Part shown: one piece after another, positions 16,307 through 25,418 of the stretch
How positions within the stretch are numbered: the first letter of the stretch is position 1
Layout: each line of letters opens with the position of its first letter
Source: Rhodanobacteraceae bacterium
Lineage (GTDB): Bacteria > Pseudomonadota > Gammaproteobacteria > Xanthomonadales > SZUA-5
Direction: 5' to 3'
DNA length: 64,000 nt
NCBI GenBank assembly: GCA_024234055.1
Contig: JACKOW010000010.1
Location: 1-64,000 of the forward strand
Made by a program: the position numbers and the translations under genes
Notes under the pieces: model-generated
Told to the model about the DNA's origin: nothing
What the model saw: the letters and a program-made list of their open reading frames with translations, nothing else
Database searches by the model: none

Positions 16307-18019
16307 CTACTCAAACCCGCTGCCGGATATGAACTCCTGGGTATCGAATTCAAAATCGATGCCGGGTGTAATCGCTCCGGGCATGACCGTGATCGGTGTG
16401 GCCAGGGTGAAGTTGCACAGATGCAGGCCGCCTTGGCATTCGATGCCTTGAAATGCCTGAAACAAGGGCATGTACGTGCTGGTTCGAGCCCCTGCAGCTG
16501 CCCAGTAGTTGCCTGCGGGCAAATTGCCGCTGGCCCAAGTATCGCCAGAGTAGCAAAAGTGGTTAACGGATTCTGACGGAACCGGCAGCGACGCGGGATA
16601 GACACGAAGGTAGGAATTGGGCGCGCATTGGGCGGGAAGCTGGGGATCTTCGACGGTACCGGAAATCCGCCCGCCCAGCTCCAGCGTGAAGTCGATGTCC
16701 GCGATGTTCTGATCGAGTATCAGCGGTATACGCTGCTGGCCCGGTTGTCCGCAGTAGGGTCGGTCCGTCTCGGCACAACGTATCTCGGGCCATTGTTCGG
16801 TAATCCACAATTGATTCCCGCTCGCACTCGCCTGCAGGAAATAGGTTTCGGGACCGACACCGAAAAGGGTGTAGCGGCCATCAGCATCCGTCAGCGATTG
16901 CGACAGGTTCAACAGACCGCTAATGAAAATCATGGGGATTGAGGCGCTGACCGTGACGCCTGCGATGGCGCTCCCGGTCGAGGCCGAGGTCACCCTGCCA
17001 CTGATGGTCTGGCGAGCATTGATATCTGTTGTCAGTCCAGTCAGATCGTCGCCTGATTCAAGGACCAGTGGCAAGCCGAGTTCCGGTCCGCAGGGCCCCG
17101 ACGTGCATTCAGGGCCACCAAACCAATGCGCGAGCCAGAGCGGGTCGTCGGGCACGCTGACCAACAGCTTGTAGACACCGGCGCGCAGGCCAGTCTGAAC
17201 CGCCGACCAGGCTGCTGCCAGATGGATCGTTGTGGCTGAGCCTTCTCGCCACAGGCCGATCAATGGGGGCCCTGAATGGACCCAACCTGCCGGCGGCTGA
17301 ACGGTGATGCCTATGCGTGCTTCGGGCTGAAGGATGATGTCGGGCAGGTCCGAGATCTGGCCTGGTTCCACAGTAACGGTAGCCAGGGGTACGGACGACC
17401 CGAACACATCAGTCTCGACACCGTTGGGGTCCCGGCAGACTTTCCCATCGGCACAGCCGAAGATCACGTATTCGCCCGGCGGCACATGGTCGACGTCAAA
17501 GGTATCGGTTACAGCCAGCGAATTTTCACTCGGACCCAAGCGGAAACGGACCTCCGCTCCATTGAGCCCGCCCGGCGTCGAGGACAGCAGTCGCCCGCGA
17601 ACCCGGCCAGCACCTGAGGTTTCCATCGGTATCGTCAGTGCCGTGGCCGTCGTATCGAATTGGATCAGGGCTGCTCCGCCGCCAAGAAAGCAGGTTCCCG
17701 TATTGTACGGCGCCGGGCAGTCTCGCCCGATCAGATCTCTGCCGTAAGAACGAGCGACATAACCTTCGGCCACGACCTGGACCATGTAAGAGCCGATGGC
17801 AAGATCATCAATGACGAAAGCGCCATTTACGTCAGTGGAAGCGGTTCGAACTGACGGCGCGCCTGAGACGCTGGTTATGAGCAGGAAGGCAGATACCGTG
17901 GCCCCGGCGATGGGCTGCTGAGTTCCCGCTTCCACCAAAGTGCCGTCAATACGGTTGGCGGCACTTGCCTGGCAGGTGGTCAGAATTGTCCAGCACAACA
18001 AAATCAACAAGAATCGCAC
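16307..18019 (-). CDS. Secreted carboxypeptidase-regulatory-like domain protein
   Basis: A 570-residue exported protein. The GTG at 18019 has an ideal AGGAG 6 nt upstream and opens directly on a signal peptide (VRFLLILLCWTILTTCQASA). The mature part contains several Ig-like carboxypeptidase regulatory domains, recognisable by G.V....G.pi.GatV...  followed by T.D.nGaf.. (e.g. GTLVEAGTQQPIAGATV, then TDVNGAFVIDDL; GRVTSASTGSAIAGVTV, then TDADGRYTLFGV). The C-terminus ends SGSGFE. These domains usually mediate adhesion or stability in surface proteins. No catalytic domain is seen. Convergent with the desaturase gene. Confidence 0.8.
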   Translation of the reverse strand: MRFLLILLCWTILTTCQASAANRIDGTLVEAGTQQPIAGATVSAFLLITSVSGAPSVRTASTDVNGAFVIDDLAIGSYMVQVVAEGYVARSYGRDLIGRDCPAPYNTGTCFLGGGAALIQFDTTATALTIPMETSGAGRVRGRLLSSTPGGLNGAEVRFRLGPSENSLAVTDTFDVDHVPPGEYVIFGCADGKVCRDPNGVETDVFGSSVPLATVTVEPGQISDLPDIILQPEARIGITVQPPAGWVHSGPPLIGLWREGSATTIHLAAAWSAVQTGLRAGVYKLLVSVPDDPLWLAHWFGGPECTSGPCGPELGLPLVLESGDDLTGLTTDINARQTISGRVTSASTGSAIAGVTVSASIPMIFISGLLNLSQSLTDADGRYTLFGVGPETYFLQASASGNQLWITEQWPEIRCAETDRPYCGQPGQQRIPLILDQNIADIDFTLELGGRISGTVEDPQLPAQCAPNSYLRVYPASLPVPSESVNHFCYSGDTWASGNLPAGNYWAAAGARTSTYMPLFQAFQGIECQGGLHLCNFTLATPITVMPGAITPGIDFEFDTQEFISGSGFE

Positions 18020-18149
18020 GGCCGCTCCTGGCGCAAAGGATTCGACAGGGAAGCCCAAGTCGATATTTGCGAATTGTAACCCAACGCATTGGCGATGCCG
18101 ACCGAGAAATCGTCCGCCGGGTCAACGCCGGAGAATCCCTCGGCGGCTG

Positions 18150-19082
18150 TTAGCGCGCGTACATCTCCTTCGGCACGGCATACACGCTGCCATCCTTGGC
18201 CACCAGCACGGCACGCTCGCCCTGGTCTTCCAGCAACTGGCCTTTGCCGCGGGCATCGAATTTGGCGCTGAAACGCTGCGCTTTACCTTCACCCTGCAGA
18301 CGCTCGGGCGTAGCCAGCTGCAGTTTCACCCACCGGGCGGTCTCGGCAATGCCCTGCTCGATCGCCTGTGCAAACATCGCCGGATCCTGAGCCGCCCAGC
18401 GCAGCGTGCGCTTCTTCTGGCTCAGACCCACGTCCTCAGGCAGCCGGATGAGATATTCCACATAGACTTTCCGATGCGGGATCCGCTCCATCTGCAGGCG
18501 CAGCGTGCTGTCGCGAACCACGCGCCGATCTTCCACCGCACCCGTGACGAAGATCCGGATTACCCGCAACTTGGGGCTGAAAGCGACATAGCCGCGCAGC
18601 TGACCCAATGCACGCCCCGGTTTGTCGAAGGTCTTGGCACCCACGCGAACCCTGGGCATCTCTTCACTGTAGCTGAAGCCGGTGCCGAGCCCGTCGGCGG
18701 ACAGCTCACGCTGCAGGGCTTCACGCAGACGTGCGCCCCAGGGATGCCGGCCCAGCGCAGCCTCGATCTGCTCCAGTCGCTTGCGGTCATTGCGGGCCTT
18801 GATCATGGACACGCCCTCGGAGATCGCAGTGACCGCGAGGCCCGCGCCCACCGACAGCACCGAGGCATTCGGCATCATCAGATCGACGCTGGTCTGCATG
18901 CCGGCCGGCAGCCGATCTTCCTGTTCCACGAACAGATCGGGCTCGAACACCATCGCCATCGGGATGTCCCGCTCCACCGGCAACACGGTCGGCGTCATCG
19001 GCTTGGGCTTTGCGGCAAATGCGGGTGCTGCGCACAGACCGGCGAGCAGCACGAGGCCAAGCAGGCATCGGATCGAATTCAT
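18150..19082 (-). CDS. Secreted protein of unknown function
   Basis: A 310-residue protein with a signal peptide (residues 1–24, GLCAAPAFAA). A short hydrophobic stretch around 75–95 (ASVLSVGAGLAVTAISEGV) could insert in a membrane. The rest is rich in charged residues, with predicted alternating strands (LRVIRIFVTGAV, KVYVEYLIRLP). No motif or family is recognised; similar hypothetical proteins occur in Xanthomonadales. It is divergent from the M64 peptidase gene with 154 bp between starts, so the two may share a control region. Confidence 0.7.
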   Translation of the reverse strand: MNSIRCLLGLVLLAGLCAAPAFAAKPKPMTPTVLPVERDIPMAMVFEPDLFVEQEDRLPAGMQTSVDLMMPNASVLSVGAGLAVTAISEGVSMIKARNDRKRLEQIEAALGRHPWGARLREALQRELSADGLGTGFSYSEEMPRVRVGAKTFDKPGRALGQLRGYVAFSPKLRVIRIFVTGAVEDRRVVRDSTLRLQMERIPHRKVYVEYLIRLPEDVGLSQKKRTLRWAAQDPAMFAQAIEQGIAETARWVKLQLATPERLQGEGKAQRFSAKFDARGKGQLLEDQGERAVLVAKDGSVYAVPKEMYAR

Positions 19083-19236
19083 GGATGTTCACGATCTGGC
19101 GGGGCCGGGATTCTACCTGTCCACAGCCCTTGCCCGGCAAGCACCCTGCGATCGGCTACGCTGGCCGATCCTCGCGCTGCTGTGGCCCCAGGGCGGGTTC
19201 TGCGCGAACATGGGCCATCGCCCACCGGAGACAACC

Positions 19237-20640
19237 ATGCTGCGCCATGCCACCGGAATCTTGCTGCTCTGCGCTTCAGCCTGCCTGTGGGCCGCCCAAC
19301 CCGGCACCCTGCGCGTGGACTTCGTGCACTCGGGCAATGCGCTGACCGAGATGTACAGCCTCGATCGGGTGCTGCTGGAGCCGCTGCCGTGGCCGGGCAG
19401 CCTGGATCAGCGCATCGATACGCTTCGCCGAGGCGCCTATTTCTTCGATGTGGTCGAGCCGGGCACCGGCAAGGTGCTGTATTCGCGTGGCTTCAGCTCG
19501 ATCTTCGGTGAGTGGCGTACCACCGAGGAGGCGCAGAAGGGCAACCGCGCCTTTGGCGAATCGCTGCGCTTTCCGCTGCCGGAGGCGCCGGTGCGGGTGC
19601 GACTGTATGCGCGCGACGATGCCAATGAGTTCTCGATGGTCTGGACGCTGGATGTGGATCCGGCCGCGCCCGGCGTGATCCGCAAGCATCGGCCCATGGC
19701 CACCGAAGCGGTGGCCATCCGCCAGAGCGGTCCGCCCGAGCGGAAGGTGGATCTGCTGATGCTCGGCGATGGCTACACCGAGGCCGAGCGGCCGAAGTTT
19801 CTGGCCGACGCCAGACGCATGAGTGAGGCACTGTTCAAGGTCTCGCCGTACCGCGAACGCGCCGACGACTTCAATGTCTGGGCGCTGATGGTGGCGGCGC
19901 CGGAATCGGGCATCTCACGCCCGTCGACCGAGAGCTACCGCTGGACCCCGCTGGGCGCGCAATACGACGCCTTTGGCAGCGAGCGCTATGTGCTCAGCTT
20001 CGACAATGCCAGCTTCCGCGACATCGCCCAGCATGCGCCCTACGAATTCGTCGAACTGCTGGTCAACAACCAGACCTACGGCGGTGGTGGCATTTACGGC
20101 CTGTACGCCACGGCTGCCGCCGGCAGCGAATGGGCCGATTACCTGTTCGTGCACGAGTTCGGCCACCATTTTGCCGCGCTGGCGGACGAGTACTTCACCT
20201 CCGATGTCAGCTACGCCAAGGCGGTGGAAAGACGCGAGCCCTGGGAGCCCAACGTCACCGCGCTGCACGATCCAGCCGCGCTAAAATGGGCCAGCCTGGT
20301 GAGCCCGGGCACGACGCTGCCGACGCCCTGGCCCAAGGCCGAGTACGAGGCCTATCAGCGCGACAATCAGGCGCGCCGACGGCAGCTGCGCGAGGAACGC
20401 CGGCCCGAGTCGGAGATGAATGCACTGTTCCACAGCGAGCAGGAGCATGTGGACGCAATGTTCTCGGCGGTGCCGACGCGCGACCGGATCGGTGCCTTCG
20501 AGGGGGCGAACTACGAATCCAGCGGCTACTACCGACCCGCGCTCAACTGCCTGATGTTCACCCGAACCGATCATTTCTGCCGTGTCTGTCAGGGCGCGAT
20601 CAGCGAGGTCATTGACCTCTATTCCAGCGGAGAGCGCTGA
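19237..20640 (+). CDS. M64 family zinc metallopeptidase (IgA peptidase M64-like)
   Basis: A 467-residue exported protease. A signal peptide (LLLCASACLWAAQ) precedes an N-terminal beta domain (about 25–155, M64_N type). The catalytic domain contains HEFGHHFAALADEY at 306–319, an HExxH zinc site whose form closely matches the M64 signature HEFGHSF.GLADEY; the later ESSGYYRPALNCLM region and C..C near the end are also typical. The family includes the Clostridium ramosum IgA protease, but environmental members have unknown substrates. A GGAG sits 7 nt upstream of the ATG. Its stop overlaps the next gene's start (TGATG). Confidence 0.9.
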   Translation: MLRHATGILLLCASACLWAAQPGTLRVDFVHSGNALTEMYSLDRVLLEPLPWPGSLDQRIDTLRRGAYFFDVVEPGTGKVLYSRGFSSIFGEWRTTEEAQKGNRAFGESLRFPLPEAPVRVRLYARDDANEFSMVWTLDVDPAAPGVIRKHRPMATEAVAIRQSGPPERKVDLLMLGDGYTEAERPKFLADARRMSEALFKVSPYRERADDFNVWALMVAAPESGISRPSTESYRWTPLGAQYDAFGSERYVLSFDNASFRDIAQHAPYEFVELLVNNQTYGGGGIYGLYATAAAGSEWADYLFVHEFGHHFAALADEYFTSDVSYAKAVERREPWEPNVTALHDPAALKWASLVSPGTTLPTPWPKAEYEAYQRDNQARRRQLREERRPESEMNALFHSEQEHVDAMFSAVPTRDRIGAFEGANYESSGYYRPALNCLMFTRTDHFCRVCQGAISEVIDLYSSGER

Positions 20641-21029
20641 TGGAGTTATCCCTGACCACGCCAGCGCTGCTGTTCCCGGCCCTGAGCCTGTTGCTGCTGG
20701 CCTACACCAACCGCTTTCTGGCGGTGGCCAGTGTCATCCGCCAGCTGCACGCGCAGATCAAGGGCGGCATGCCGCAATACCACGAGGAGCTGGCCAGCCT
20801 GCGTCACCGGGTGCGGCTGATCCAGCAGATGCAGGCCATGGGCGTGCTCAGCCTGTTCTTCTGCGTGCTCTGCATGTTCCTGCTGTTTGCCGGCTGGATC
20901 TTTCCCGGCAAGATCGCGTTTGCCATCGCCCTGGTGCTGCTGCTGAGCTCACTGGCCCTGTCGGTGCGCGAAATCCAGCTCTCCAGCGATGCGCTGAACC
21001 TGCATCTGTCCGATCTGGAGAAGCAGTAG
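20640..21029 (+). CDS. DUF2721 family small membrane protein
   Basis: A 129-residue protein with three hydrophobic segments (about 8–28, 65–90, 92–112) and a central charged helical part (ASVIRQLHAQIKGGMP..HEELASLRHRVRLIQQMQ), the layout of DUF2721 proteins. Function is unknown. Its ATG overlaps the M64 peptidase stop by one base (TGATG), so translation is probably coupled; whether the two proteins cooperate is not known. An octamer repeat array starts 7 bp after the stop. Confidence 0.82.
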   Translation: MELSLTTPALLFPALSLLLLAYTNRFLAVASVIRQLHAQIKGGMPQYHEELASLRHRVRLIQQMQAMGVLSLFFCVLCMFLLFAGWIFPGKIAFAIALVLLLSSLALSVREIQLSSDALNLHLSDLEKQ

Positions 21030-21035
21030 CTGCGC

Positions 21036-21107
21036 GAGGGCACGAGGGCACGAGGGCACGAGGGCAAGAGGGCAAGAGGGCAAGAGGGCAAGAGGGCAAG
21101 AGGGCAC
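21036..21107. repeat. Octamer tandem array (GAGGGCAC/GAGGGCAA)9
   Basis: Exactly nine 8-bp units, 72 bp, in the order three GAGGGCAC, five GAGGGCAA, one GAGGGCAC. It begins 7 bp after the stop codon of the DUF2721 gene. The same unit makes arrays at 26176–26255 and 37680–37781. An 8-bp period would shift frame if it expanded within a gene. Confidence 0.95.
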
Positions 21108-21123
21108 GGTAGCAGCGACACCT

Positions 21124-21196
21124 GTGGGAGCGGATTCATCCGCGACAGATCCTGGCTGGAATGCAAGTCCAGCTCGCGGGCAGAGCCCGCTCCCAC
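21124..21196. repeat. REP-like palindrome, GTGGGAGCGG family
   Basis: GTGGGAGCGGATTCATCCGC at the left is matched by GCGGGCAGAGCCCGCTCCCA at the right. It directly follows the octamer array and ends about 75 bp before the dehydrogenase start. Confidence 0.85.
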
Positions 21197-21270
21197 AGCA
21201 GAGCGGCTCCACCTGAGCCTCACGCCCCTGTAGTAGTCTGCCTGGCAACCTGATTGTCGAGGACTGCGCC

Positions 21271-22422
21271 ATGCGCTCAGCGTTGCGATGCCCCACTCGG
21301 CTGCATGCCGGCCTCTTCGGTATGGCCTTGTTGGCCGCTTCTGCGCTGCTGACATCGGCCTCGGCGCTGTCCGGGCCCGATCCGCGCGCGACGGCCCTGA
21401 TCCAGGAGCTGGGTCTGAAGCAGGCTGAGGTGGCGGCGCGCGATCTGCCCGGCTGGAGCGTGCCAAAGCGCATCGTGCTCGGCTCGCGCAACCCGCAATT
21501 GCTGCAGCGACTGCAGGTGGTGGCGCCTGAGGTCGAGATCGTGGTGGCCGATGCCGATCCGGCCCGGCGCGCCGAACAGCTGGCGGGCGCCCAGGCGGTG
21601 TTTGGACTGTGCGATCAGGCCACGCTCGATGCCGCGCCGGAGCTGCACTGGATTCAGACGCTGTGGGTGGGCGTGGAGCGCTGCGTGGTGCTGCCGGGCC
21701 TGCTGGAACGCCAGATTCTGCTGACCAATATGCAACGCACCAGCGGCATGCCGATCGCCGATCACGCCATCGCCATGACCACCGCGCTGATGCGCGGTTT
21801 GCCGCAATTCGTGCGCCAGCAGCAAGCCGGTCACTGGGCAGATGACGAATCGGAACTGCCGGCCATGCGCGAGATTGCAGGCCAGACGCTGCTGGTGGTG
21901 GGCCTGGGTGGCATCGGCACCGAGGTCGCACGCCGCGCCCATGGCCTGGGCATGCGCGTCATCGCCATCCGCAACAGCAGCCGCGAAGGTCCGGATTTCG
22001 TCGCCCAGGTGGGCTTGTCCGAGGACCTGCTGGCCTACGCCGCGCAGGCTGATGTGGTGGTGAATTCGCTGCCGCTGACGGCCGAGACCACGGGCATCTT
22101 CAATGCCGGATTCTTTGCCGCGATGAAGCCGAAGAGCTATTTCATCAGCGTGGGCCGCGGCCAGAGTACGGTCAGCGACGATCTGGTCGCGGCGCTGCGC
22201 AGCGGCCACCTCGCCGGCGCCGGCCTGGATGTCACCGATCCCGAGCCGTTGCCGGCCGAGCATCCGCTGTGGGCTTTCCCCAATGTGATCATCACCCCGC
22301 ACGTGGCCGCGGCCTCCGAGGTCCAGAATCAGCGCTACCTGATCCTGGCCATGGAGAATCTGCGCCGTTATGTGGCCGGTGAGCCGATGTTGAATGTGGT
22401 GGACATCGCGCGGGGGTATTGA
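21271..22422 (+). CDS. D-2-hydroxyacid dehydrogenase family protein with apparent signal peptide
   Basis: A 383-residue protein. Its core is an NAD(P)-dependent D-2-hydroxyacid dehydrogenase: the Rossmann motif GLGGIGTEVARR near 212–223, NSLPLTAETTGIF, the catalytic arginine in SVGRGQSTV, the Glu in DPEPLPAEHPLW and the His in VIITPHVAA. Such enzymes interconvert 2-hydroxy and 2-oxo acids. Unusually, residues 1–33 look like an export signal (LFGMALLAASALLTSASALSG). Either the enzyme is exported or translation starts further in; I see no good internal start before the conserved region. It stands alone between repeats. Confidence 0.85.
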   Translation: MRSALRCPTRLHAGLFGMALLAASALLTSASALSGPDPRATALIQELGLKQAEVAARDLPGWSVPKRIVLGSRNPQLLQRLQVVAPEVEIVVADADPARRAEQLAGAQAVFGLCDQATLDAAPELHWIQTLWVGVERCVVLPGLLERQILLTNMQRTSGMPIADHAIAMTTALMRGLPQFVRQQQAGHWADDESELPAMREIAGQTLLVVGLGGIGTEVARRAHGLGMRVIAIRNSSREGPDFVAQVGLSEDLLAYAAQADVVVNSLPLTAETTGIFNAGFFAAMKPKSYFISVGRGQSTVSDDLVAALRSGHLAGAGLDVTDPEPLPAEHPLWAFPNVIITPHVAAASEVQNQRYLILAMENLRRYVAGEPMLNVVDIARGY

Positions 22423-22463
22423 GTGTGCCCAGCGAGCCGCAGCCACGCACCAGCTTGCTGTTC

Positions 22464-22544
22464 GTAGCCCGAAGTGCGCGCAGCGCTCTCCCGGCAGTGA
22501 CGCGGAAAAGCCCCGCTGAGCCGCTGCGCGGCACAACGGGCTAC
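22464..22544. repeat. Palindromic repeat GTAGCCCG…CGGGCTAC, single inverted copy
   Basis: An 81-bp unit bounded by GTAGCCCG and CGGGCTAC, with GCCGCTGCGCGGCACAACGG near the right end. It is the reverse complement of the units in the array at 14683–15023. Confidence 0.85.
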
Positions 22545-22656
22545 TCTTCCGGATTGCTTCGTCGCTGGACTCCTCGCAATGAAGCCGGTTCCATGTCTAC
22601 GCCGTGATGCCAGCTAAGAGTCTTCGAACGATTGACGGAACCTGACCAAGGCCAAC

Positions 22657-23961
22657 ATGACCATCGACAACGCTGACAACCGCCCCAGTGTGCTGCAGAC
22701 GCTGATGAAGGTGCGCCCGGAGGAGCGCCGGGTGCTGGCGCTGTCGGCGCTGTACTTCTTTCTGGTCATGGCCAGCTATTTCATCCTGCGCCCGATCCGC
22801 GATCAGATGGGCGTGGCCGGTGGCGTGCGCAATCTGCCCTGGCTGTTCACCGGCACCATGATCGCCATGCTGGTGATCAGCCCGCTGTTTGCCGGACTGG
22901 TCTCGCGCTGGCCACGGCGGCGCTTTGTCACCTGGAGTTATCGCGCGCTGATGGTCTGTCTGCTGGCCTTCTACGCAGCGCTGGTGACGTTGCCCGAGGA
23001 TCAGCTGGTCTGGGTGGGTCGCGCCTTCTTCATCTGGGTCAGCGTCTTCAATCTGTTTGCGGTGTCGGTGTTCTGGGCGGTGATGGCCGATGTCTTCCAC
23101 AGCGAGTCCTCACGCCGGCTCTATGGTGTGATCGCCGCCGGCGGCAGCCTCGGCGCGCTGATGGGCGGGGTCGTGACCAGCGCCATGGTCGAGGCGATCG
23201 GCGCGCCGGCGCTGTTGCTGGTCTCCCTGCTGATGCTGGAGCTCGCACTGTGGTGCATGTACGCGATCACCCGCGACCATTCGGTGGATGCCGCCGGCGT
23301 CCGCAGCGATGGCGAGCGCGTCATCGGCGGCAACGCCATCGATGGCTTCAAGCTGGCCGCGCGCTCGCCCTATCTGCTCGGCGTGTGCGGCTACATGTTG
23401 CTGTACACCATCGGCTCGACCTTTCTGTATTTCCTGCAGGCGCAGATCGTCGACAACACCATCGATGGTCAGGTCGCGCAGACCGCGTACTTCGCCAATG
23501 TCGATATATGGGTCAATGGGCTCACCCTGACGCTGCAGCTGTTCCTGACTGGCAGGCTGATGGCGCGCATCGGTGTGGGCCTGACCCTGGCGCTGCTGCC
23601 GGTGATCAGCATCATCGGCTTCCTGGGCCTGGGCCTGGTGCCGGTGCTGGGTGCCGTGGTGGTGTTCACCGTGGCCCGACGAGTCACCAATTTCGCGCTG
23701 TCGCGCCCGGCGCGCGAGGCGCTGTTCGTGCCGCTCAGTCGCAGCGAGAAGTACAAGGCCAAGAACCTGATCGACACCGCGGTTTATCGCATCGGCGATC
23801 AGGTCGGCGCCTGGGCCAACGGCGCCCTGATCTGGCTGGGATTCGGCATCGCCGGCATCGCCTACACCGCCGTGCCGCTGGCGGCGATCTGGCTGGCGCT
23901 GTCGCTGTGGCTGGGACGCCGGTACAGGGCACTGCAGGCGGCAGAGCCGAAGAGTGGGTGA
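22657..23961 (+). CDS. MFS-type carrier related to nucleotide (NTT) transporters
   Basis: A 434-residue integral membrane protein with about 12 transmembrane segments. The N-terminal part (FFLVMASYFILRPIRDQMGV) and the SVFWAVMADVFHSESSRRLYG segment match bacterial members of the ATP:ADP antiporter/NTT branch of the major facilitator superfamily found in free-living Proteobacteria. ARRVTNFALSRPAREALF.PLSR.EKYKAKN.IDTAVYR is the conserved C-terminal signature of this group. In free-living bacteria the substrate is unknown, and nucleotide exchange should not be assumed. It stands alone with repeats on either side. Confidence 0.82.
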   Translation: MTIDNADNRPSVLQTLMKVRPEERRVLALSALYFFLVMASYFILRPIRDQMGVAGGVRNLPWLFTGTMIAMLVISPLFAGLVSRWPRRRFVTWSYRALMVCLLAFYAALVTLPEDQLVWVGRAFFIWVSVFNLFAVSVFWAVMADVFHSESSRRLYGVIAAGGSLGALMGGVVTSAMVEAIGAPALLLVSLLMLELALWCMYAITRDHSVDAAGVRSDGERVIGGNAIDGFKLAARSPYLLGVCGYMLLYTIGSTFLYFLQAQIVDNTIDGQVAQTAYFANVDIWVNGLTLTLQLFLTGRLMARIGVGLTLALLPVISIIGFLGLGLVPVLGAVVVFTVARRVTNFALSRPAREALFVPLSRSEKYKAKNLIDTAVYRIGDQVGAWANGALIWLGFGIAGIAYTAVPLAAIWLALSLWLGRRYRALQAAEPKSG

Positions 23962-23971
23962 GGGTTGGAGC

Positions 23972-24094
23972 GGTTGTTGGTTGTTCGCACGGGGCACGGG
24001 AAAGGCTGGCAGGTTCCGGGCGCGTGTAGGTCCAGACTTGTCTGGACGCTGTTGGCAAGGTGCTGAAGAAGCGTCCAGACTTGTCTGGACCTAC
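23972..24094. repeat. Composite repeat: GGTTGTTG + CACGGGGCACGGG + GTCCAGAC palindrome
   Basis: A short GGTTGTTGG stretch and a CGCACGGGGCACGGG stretch are followed by GTAGGTCCAGACTTGTCTGG (from 24026) and its inverted partner ending CTGGACCTAC at 24094. The outer GTAGGTCCAGAC/GTCTGGACCTAC arms make a 69-bp inverted repeat between two convergent genes. Confidence 0.85.
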
Positions 24095-24151
24095 CCTTCC
24101 CTCAGGTCTCAGACAAGAACCGTCTGGCCTTTGCCCGAGTCCGCGCCCGTC

Positions 24152-25198
24152 CTACGCCGCCAGACTGCGATGCCTGAACATCAGCGCTGCGCCCAGCAGC
24201 AATACCGCACCGCCCTGATGCAAAGTGCCGAGCCAGACCGGCACATGCAGCACCAGCGTGCTGATGCCCAGACTGACCTGCACCAGCACCATGGCCGCGA
24301 GCACATTGAGCGCCAGACGCTGACTCGATTCCAGTTCGGCGCGGCGCAGCCGCCACCACAGGCCCAGGCACAAGGCCAGCGTGGTCAGCGCCAGGCAGCG
24401 GTGCACAAACTGCACCATCACCGGATTTTCCAGGAAATTGCGCCACCAGGGATCAAAGGCGAGCACGCCAGGGGCGATCCAGTGTGCGCCCATCATCGGC
24501 CAGGTATTGAACATCAGACCGGCGCGCATGCCGGCAACGAAGGCGCCGAAAACGATGGTCAAGGCCAGCAATCCCAGCAGCGCATGCACCGCGCCGGTCA
24601 ACGGTCGTGCCTTGCGGCTGCGAGGCCACAACAGCTTCAGCGCCAGGGCGAACATCGAGGCAAAGATCAGCAATGCCAGCGACAGATGCGCGGCCAGCCG
24701 GAAGTGGCTCACCCGTGGCATGTCCACCAGGCCGCTCTTGACCATGTACCAGCCCATGTAGCCCTGCGCCGCGCCCAGACAGAGGATGCCGATCAGCGGC
24801 CAGCGCAGACGCGGACTCACCTGGCCGCGTAGCCAGAACCAGAGCAGCGGCAGCGCGAACACCAGCCCGAGCAAGCGCGCCAGCAAGCGGTGCGCCCATT
24901 CGTACCAGAAGATGGTCTTGAAATCGCCGAGGCTCATGCCGCGGTTGACCTTGGTGTACTGGGGGCTGTCCTTGTAGCGCGCGAACTCGGCCTGCCAGGC
25001 TGCCTCGTTCAGCGGCGGCAGCACACCCGATACCGGTTTCCAGTCGACGATCGACAGGCCCGATTCGGTCAGGCGGGTGGCCCCGCCCAGCATCACCAGG
25101 GCCAGCAGCACGCCACAGCAGAACAGCAGCCAGCGACCGATCGCACGATCGTCGTGGGCGGACCTGAGCCCTTCCGGGGCGATGGAGACAGCGGACAT
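24152..25198 (-). CDS. ctaA: Haem A synthase (COX15/CtaA)
   Basis: A 348-residue integral membrane protein with eight hydrophobic segments. It converts haem O to haem A for cytochrome aa3 oxidase. The family hallmarks are clear: GGATRLTESGLSIVDWKPVSG, the EWAHRLLARLLG segment with a haem-ligand histidine, HLSLALLIF, GLMFNTWPMMGAHWIAPG, and FVHRCLA plus LGTLHQGGAVLLL in the second half, giving the paired His ligands of the tandem four-helix bundles. ATG 25198 has AGAGG at good spacing; longer in-frame starts read into repeat sequence. CtaB and oxidase genes are outside the window. Confidence 0.94.
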   Translation of the reverse strand: MSAVSIAPEGLRSAHDDRAIGRWLLFCCGVLLALVMLGGATRLTESGLSIVDWKPVSGVLPPLNEAAWQAEFARYKDSPQYTKVNRGMSLGDFKTIFWYEWAHRLLARLLGLVFALPLLWFWLRGQVSPRLRWPLIGILCLGAAQGYMGWYMVKSGLVDMPRVSHFRLAAHLSLALLIFASMFALALKLLWPRSRKARPLTGAVHALLGLLALTIVFGAFVAGMRAGLMFNTWPMMGAHWIAPGVLAFDPWWRNFLENPVMVQFVHRCLALTTLALCLGLWWRLRRAELESSQRLALNVLAAMVLVQVSLGISTLVLHVPVWLGTLHQGGAVLLLGAALMFRHRSLAA

Positions 25199-25279
25199 CG
25201 AATACCTCTGCGGTGCAACAGGATTGCCGGGTTCAGGCGCACAGGAGCAGCGTGGCAACCTGAACGGGCCAGGATTATG

Positions 25280-25303
25280 GTCGCGACGCAAGGTCGCTCC
25301 TAC
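25280..25303. repeat. Half REP element, GTCGCGACGCAAGG family
   Basis: A single arm of the GTAGGAGCGACC family (read as GTCGCGACGCAAGGTCGCTC then CTAC), upstream of the haem A synthase gene. Its partner arm is missing. Confidence 0.7.
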
Positions 25304-25418
25304 GATTGGCGAAGCATAGCGAGACGGCTGTCAGCGGGCTGTCGCGAACTTCCGCTTGATCGTGGCCACGGAGCGCATTGGCGCGAAAGTCTATGCTCAG
25401 GTGCTTGAACCTGATCTG

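Noticed and set aside
25356..25418. TTG-initiated extension of DeoC
   Set aside because: DeoC similarity begins at 25419–25428 and the extra residues match nothing in the family, though the true start remains uncertain.
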